A program made the translations under genes and the position numbers. A DNA stretch of 8,378 nt, taken from NCBI GenBank assembly GCA_031554725.1, contig JAVBUZ010000096.1, positions 1 to 8,378 on the forward strand. Reading direction: 5' to 3'. Under the pieces are notes generated by a model. That model was given only the letters and a program-made list of their open reading frames with translations. It was not told the DNA's origin and made no database searches. The stretch is from JAVBUZ01 sp031554725. Its GTDB lineage: Bacteria; Bacillota; Clostridia; Lachnospirales; Lachnospiraceae. This document shows positions 5,190 through 8,378 of this stretch, piece by piece (within the stretch, counting starts at the first letter, position 1; the number at the start of each line of letters is the position of its first letter).

Positions 5190-7397
5190 ATGCAAAGAAA
5201 GCAGAAAAAATGGGGAATATTATTGCTTATTGTGTGTTTGATTTTTACTGCTTGCGCAAGCGCTACCGATACTGCACCGCAGATATCAAATGAAACAAAG
5301 AAGCTTATTACATCAAAATCATATGTGGTTTTGCCTAAAAAAGTTGAAGTTCTTAATGGGTATAATGCATCAAATTATTATTCATTTGCAGGAAATATTT
5401 ATACAGCTTCCAAACAAGAAGAGGGGGAATATTATAAACTCTCTTGCTTGGAAAAGGAAAAGCTTTGGGGAGAAAATAAAGATCTTTCTTTCGATGAAAT
5501 TAGTATTATGTTAGAATCAAGCTACCAAATTGAATACTTTTTTTTAGATGAGAAAGGAAATCTATTATTTATTACTTCTTTGACGACGGATGGTGCGAAG
5601 GATATCCTATTACAGGAGTTTAACCCAGAGGGTAGTCTTATAAAAAAAGTGGATTTAACAGAAATATATAAAACTGTGTATGGAGAAAATGCAGATATTT
5701 ATATAAGTACAGGAATAAAAAGCAATCAAGGTAAGATTTATCTTGCAGACCTTTTGGTGGAAAATAGGATGCTAGTTCTAAATGAGGATGGGAGTCTTTT
5801 TGCAAATATATCATTTGGTGATACACCATTAGAAGATTTAATTATGGGGACAGATGACAAGGTGTATGCTTTAGGGAAGTATCAAAATACAGAATTTATA
5901 TATATATGGAATGAAAAAATGGAACGGTTAGAGACAATTACGGTAGTTCCGAATAGTAAAGGAAACGGAAAACTAGTAGCAGGAAGCGGTGGTATAGTTT
6001 TATATAGCTATTATGAAGGGATATATGCATATTCGCCAGAATCAAAGGAGGGTATGGAAATCTATAAGTGGGCCAATGCAGGTATCACGGGAAAAGAGAT
6101 AGCAGATTTCTTCTATGATGAAGAGGAAAGACTGTGTGTAATTTTAAAAACGGAAAATAAGACGGATAGCTTTTCAATTATCTTACTTCGAGAAAAGACG
6201 GCAGAAGAAGTAAGTAGAAAAAAACAAAAAGTCATAGTTGCTGGTGATCAGGGAGATGTTTTTTTAGCAAAGACGGTAGGAAAATTTAATGCTTCAAATC
6301 TAGATTATGAGGTAGTCTTGCAATCTTATGATTATAGTCGCATGCTTGTAGAACTTATGACTGGAAATGGGCCAGATTTAATTCCAATGGATACAATTGA
6401 TTCCAAAGAGGGGGTAAGGAAAGGCCTTATTGAAGATTTATCACCTTATCTCGCTAACAGCCGTTTACTATCGGAAGAGCAACTTGTCTCGAAAGTGATA
6501 GAATTAAAAACCATTGATGGTGTTTTAACTAGTATTCCACCTACTTTTTATATACTAACACTTATGGGAAGGGCATCAGAACTTGGAAATGAGGTCGGAT
6601 GGACCATGGAAGAGTTTATGGAATACGTAGAAGGTCATAGAGGGGCAACTATATTTGAGGGAAGTACCTATGGAGAGACGAACATCTGGATTATGCTAAA
6701 TGCGTGGAAAACAATGCAAGACAAGTTTGTTGATTTGGATGAGGGTGAAGCACATTTTGATACCCCTGAATTTAAAGAATTGTTAGAATTTGCAGCGACA
6801 TATGAAGCAAAGTATGATGAAGATAAAACGGCGACAAGTACAAAGATTAGAGAAAAAAAGGTGTTACTATGTAATTATGCTCTTTTCAATATAGAGCAGT
6901 ATTTGTTCTGCGAAGGAATATTTGAAGGCGACATGGTTGCTATAGGATATCCTACATGGAGTGGCGAACCATATCATAGAATTGACTTTTATGGTGATTA
7001 TGGTATTAATTCAAAGAGTAAGCAAAAACAAGGTGCTTGGGAATTTTTGGAGTATATGGTTGCAAGTCAAACTTGGAAAGAGTCATATAATTATGGAATG
7101 CCGACTTTAAGATCTGCCTTTGAGGAAAAAATTGAAAATCTAGTCCCAGAAGGTGGAAGTAAGATGGGCGACGGTGCAGGAGAAATTATAATTATTCCAC
7201 CACCTACTGAGGAAGAGAAGCAGGACTTGTATGAAATAATTGAAAATAGTTATTATCCAAATATAGGCTTATCAGAGCTTGGCGGGATTTATACGGAAGA
7301 AATATATGCATGGTATAATAATAAACGTTCAGCAGAGGAAACGGCAAAAGTCATTCAAAATAGGATACAGCTTTATTTGGATGAGAATACAAGGTAG
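5190..7397 (+). CDS. Lipoprotein: propeller-like N-terminal half fused to an ABC-type extracellular solute-binding domain
   Basis: A 735-aa exported lipoprotein. The signal peptide has a QRKQKK n-region, a hydrophobic core at residues 9-20 and lipobox FTAC with Cys22 as the lipidated residue. Residues about 45-335 are rich in short beta strands with repeated hairpin signatures such as RMLVLNEDGSL and GGIVLYSYYEGIYAYS, suggesting a beta-propeller-like fold. From about 345 (KVIVAGDQGDVFLAKTVGKF) to about 710 the pattern matches family-1 sugar-type solute-binding proteins: GPDLIPMDTID, a GLIEDLSPYL segment, GAWEFLEYM and a C-terminal helical region. This makes it much longer than the usual 400-450 aa. 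The start is supported by AAAGGA (5179-5184) 5 nt upstream. No ABC permease or ATPase is nearby, so transport, sensing or surface glycan capture are all possible. A terminator lies just upstream and no obvious promoter fits the 33-bp gap, so expression may depend on read-through. Confidence 0.88.
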   Translation: MQRKQKKWGILLLIVCLIFTACASATDTAPQISNETKKLITSKSYVVLPKKVEVLNGYNASNYYSFAGNIYTASKQEEGEYYKLSCLEKEKLWGENKDLSFDEISIMLESSYQIEYFFLDEKGNLLFITSLTTDGAKDILLQEFNPEGSLIKKVDLTEIYKTVYGENADIYISTGIKSNQGKIYLADLLVENRMLVLNEDGSLFANISFGDTPLEDLIMGTDDKVYALGKYQNTEFIYIWNEKMERLETITVVPNSKGNGKLVAGSGGIVLYSYYEGIYAYSPESKEGMEIYKWANAGITGKEIADFFYDEEERLCVILKTENKTDSFSIILLREKTAEEVSRKKQKVIVAGDQGDVFLAKTVGKFNASNLDYEVVLQSYDYSRMLVELMTGNGPDLIPMDTIDSKEGVRKGLIEDLSPYLANSRLLSEEQLVSKVIELKTIDGVLTSIPPTFYILTLMGRASELGNEVGWTMEEFMEYVEGHRGATIFEGSTYGETNIWIMLNAWKTMQDKFVDLDEGEAHFDTPEFKELLEFAATYEAKYDEDKTATSTKIREKKVLLCNYALFNIEQYLFCEGIFEGDMVAIGYPTWSGEPYHRIDFYGDYGINSKSKQKQGAWEFLEYMVASQTWKESYNYGMPTLRSAFEEKIENLVPEGGSKMGDGAGEIIIIPPPTEEEKQDLYEIIENSYYPNIGLSELGGIYTEEIYAWYNNKRSAEETAKVIQNRIQLYLDENTR

Positions 7398-7402
7398 GGG
7401 GT

Positions 7403-7441
7403 AGAGCCCTGGCTCTCATTTCATCGCGTTGGCTTCGCCAA
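7403..7441 (+). repeat. Two small GC-rich inverted repeats after the solute-binding gene
   Basis: AGAGCC-CT-GGCTCT (7403-7416) is a perfect 6-bp inverted repeat starting 5 nt after the stop codon. TTGGC-TTC-GCCAA (7429-7441) is a 5-bp hairpin. Neither is followed by its own long U-tract. Together with the following terminator they make a dense hairpin cluster that could protect the mRNA 3' end or mark a dispersed intergenic repeat. That interpretation is inference. Confidence 0.6.
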
Positions 7442-7442
7442 T

Positions 7443-7503
7443 AAAAAGAAAGAACTATACATTCGTTCAAGCAAGCTTGACTCATGCATAGTTCTCTCTT
7501 TTT
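7443..7503. terminator. Long bidirectional terminator between convergent genes
   Basis: The 20-nt arms at 7443-7462 and 7484-7503 pair with two irregular positions around a 21-nt loop that itself contains TCAAGC-AA-GCTTGA. The arms begin with AAAAAGA and end with TCTTTTT, so both strands carry a U-rich 3' side. On the minus strand the two irregular positions become G-U wobbles, so the RNA stem is uninterrupted; on the plus strand they are A-C mismatches. It can serve both the solute-binding gene (plus) and the 7637-8284 lipoprotein gene (minus), the latter with slightly better pairing. Confidence 0.85.
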
Positions 7504-7636
7504 ACGCTCATTTTCTTATCGTGAAAGTTGCTGACGGGGTTGGATTATTAGAAGCACCAAAAGGCCCGTAAAGTGATGGGGAAAGCACACTGTCATAGAG
7601 TGTCTACATTATATTTGCATTTATTAAGAGCGTTAT
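7504..7636. other. Intergenic stretch without a recognised gene
   Basis: No supported gene lies between the bidirectional terminator and the minus-strand lipoprotein stop. I see only a weak 5-bp inverted repeat, ACACT/AGTGT (7587-7603), with no U-tract. The part up to 7568 stays open in the frame of the upstream solute-binding gene after its stop codon (see findings). Confidence 0.5.
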
Positions 7637-8284
7637 TTATTCTAATTCTTCGAAAGTTATGCCCTCCACAGTCACATTGCCATCTTTATCAATTCTGAAT
7701 TTAAAATATCCAGTTGAATCAGAACCATCTGTATATGTTACAGTAGCGCCTAGATACAAATATTTTCCAGATTCTTTTAGTGCGGGACGCCTTGATACTT
7801 TCTTAATAATACTTTGTTTCTCCATTAACATCTGAACATATTCTTTTTCAAGTTCATATAATTCATCTAGTGTCCATCTATCCCAAAGCTCTGAATAGTT
7901 TACTGGTAGTCTATTATCGTTACCCAATTTCCTAAATAAATCAGAATGTTCAGGGTTTTTATTGACGTAAAAGTTATCATCAATTCGCTCAATAGTATAA
8001 TATGTACCATTATTTAAAATAATTTTTCTGTTTTGATAATCTAGCTCAAAAGTATAGCTTCTAGAAGTATAACTGGTATCAGAAATTAGATATATCATTT
8101 CATATTCATTAAAATATAAATATTTATTGGGAGTAGAAAACCAAGTGCCGCTTAGTTGTATTAACATTTGTTCTTCGGTGTTAAAAGAGAATGTATTTGA
8201 AGTTTCTGAAGAACATCCAGTGAATGTTAGTATAATGCACATTAAAACAATAGAATTAAGAGATTTAGTGAATTTTTCTTTCAT
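7637..8284 (-). CDS. Putative lipoprotein of unknown function
   Basis: A 215-aa protein with a type II signal peptide: MKEKFTKS n-region, hydrophobic core at about residues 11-21 and lipobox TFTGC with Cys24 lipidated, followed by SSETSN. Residues about 40-120 are beta-rich with alternating aromatic and polar positions, beginning LSGTWFSTPNKYLYF, which resembles the strand pattern of small lipocalin-like barrels; this is impression only. Residues about 130-165 are charged and helical (LWDRWTLDELYELEKEY). The C-terminus is again strand-rich (GATVTYTDGSDSTGYFKFRIDKDG). The start ATG at 8284 is supported by GAGGA 8 nt upstream and a promoter beyond it. The gene is convergent with the solute-binding lipoprotein and looks like a single-gene unit. 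It appears more AT-rich than the efflux genes. I do not recognise the family. Confidence 0.82.
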   Translation of the reverse strand: MKEKFTKSLNSIVLMCIILTFTGCSSETSNTFSFNTEEQMLIQLSGTWFSTPNKYLYFNEYEMIYLISDTSYTSRSYTFELDYQNRKIILNNGTYYTIERIDDNFYVNKNPEHSDLFRKLGNDNRLPVNYSELWDRWTLDELYELEKEYVQMLMEKQSIIKKVSRRPALKESGKYLYLGATVTYTDGSDSTGYFKFRIDKDGNVTVEGITFEELE

Positions 8285-8292
8285 ATCAATTG

Positions 8293-8297
8293 TCCTC
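8293..8297 (-). promoter_or_regulatory. Ribosome binding site for the minus-strand lipoprotein
   Basis: GAGGA on the minus strand lies 8 nt before the ATG at 8284 and confirms that start codon. Confidence 0.75.
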
Positions 8298-8323
8298 GCT
8301 CTTTCTAAGCTGTATTACGATTT

Positions 8324-8351
8324 ATTATACCATATGTAACGTTATATTCAA
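8324..8351 (-). promoter_or_regulatory. SigA-type promoter of the minus-strand lipoprotein
   Basis: On the minus strand, -35 TTGAAT (8346-8351, 4 of 6) and a perfect -10 TATAAT (8324-8329) are separated by 16 bp. The predicted transcript starts near 8317, giving a leader of about 33 nt. An 8-bp palindrome, TAACGTTA (8337-8344), lies in the spacer and might be a regulator site, though it is short enough to be chance. Confidence 0.7.
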
Positions 8352-8378
8352 TGCAATTAATTTTGTGACTAGAGAGTA

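Noticed and set aside
5290..5514. Plus-strand 74-codon frame inside the solute-binding gene, and the minus-strand frame at 5638-5829
   Set aside because: Both overlap a gene with clear signal peptide and domain content. They lack convincing ribosome binding sites and have low-complexity translations.
7398..7568. Read-through of the TAG stop (recoding or pyrrolysine) to extend the solute-binding protein
   Set aside because: No recoding signal is recognisable, and hairpins and the terminator follow immediately. A chance open frame or a repeat is simpler.
8127..8339. Plus-strand 70-codon frame near the right edge
   Set aside because: It runs antisense through the signal peptide and promoter of the minus-strand lipoprotein, which has its own RBS and lipobox.
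1..8378. CRISPR arrays, tRNA or rRNA genes, transposases, phage genes
   Set aside because: No regularly spaced repeats, cloverleaf-like sequences or mobile-element proteins were seen on either strand.

Overview
The window looks like chromosomal DNA of an anaerobic low-GC monoderm of the class Clostridia, most likely Lachnospiraceae-like. The evidence is AT-rich composition, strong AGGAGG-type ribosome binding sites, consensus SigA-type promoters, several lipoprotein signal peptides, and an RND permease with the long coiled-coil insert seen in Firmicutes. This assignment is inferred from style, not from a marker gene.

Region 1 (1-4589) is an efflux locus. A very large RND-family permease enters from the left with its N-terminus cut off by the window edge. 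A TetR-family regulator follows 33 bp later on the same strand. The pair reads as one transcription unit in which the regulator probably controls the pump. A membrane-fusion partner, if present, would lie upstream of the window. A perfect 24-bp palindrome lies inside the first helix of the tetR coding region.

Region 2 (4590-7397) is an exported-protein locus with its own strong promoter (TTGACA, 17 bp, TATTTT). A roughly 100-nt leader with two hairpins and candidate leader peptides precedes a small secreted cysteine-rich protein of 103 aa. A strong intrinsic terminator comes next. A 735-aa lipoprotein then begins only 33 bp after that terminator; it combines a propeller-like N-terminal half with an ABC-type solute-binding C-terminal half. 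No permease or ATPase genes accompany it here.

Region 3 (7398-7636) is a structured convergent intergenic region with small hairpins and a long bidirectional terminator. It also carries an unusual in-frame open extension after the solute-binding gene's stop codon.

Region 4 (7637-8378) is a minus-strand lipoprotein gene of unknown function with a clear promoter near the right edge.

I saw no tRNA, rRNA, CRISPR array, transposase or phage gene. The best candidates for something undescribed are the leader and small secreted protein paired with the propeller/solute-binding lipoprotein, and the palindrome inside tetR.
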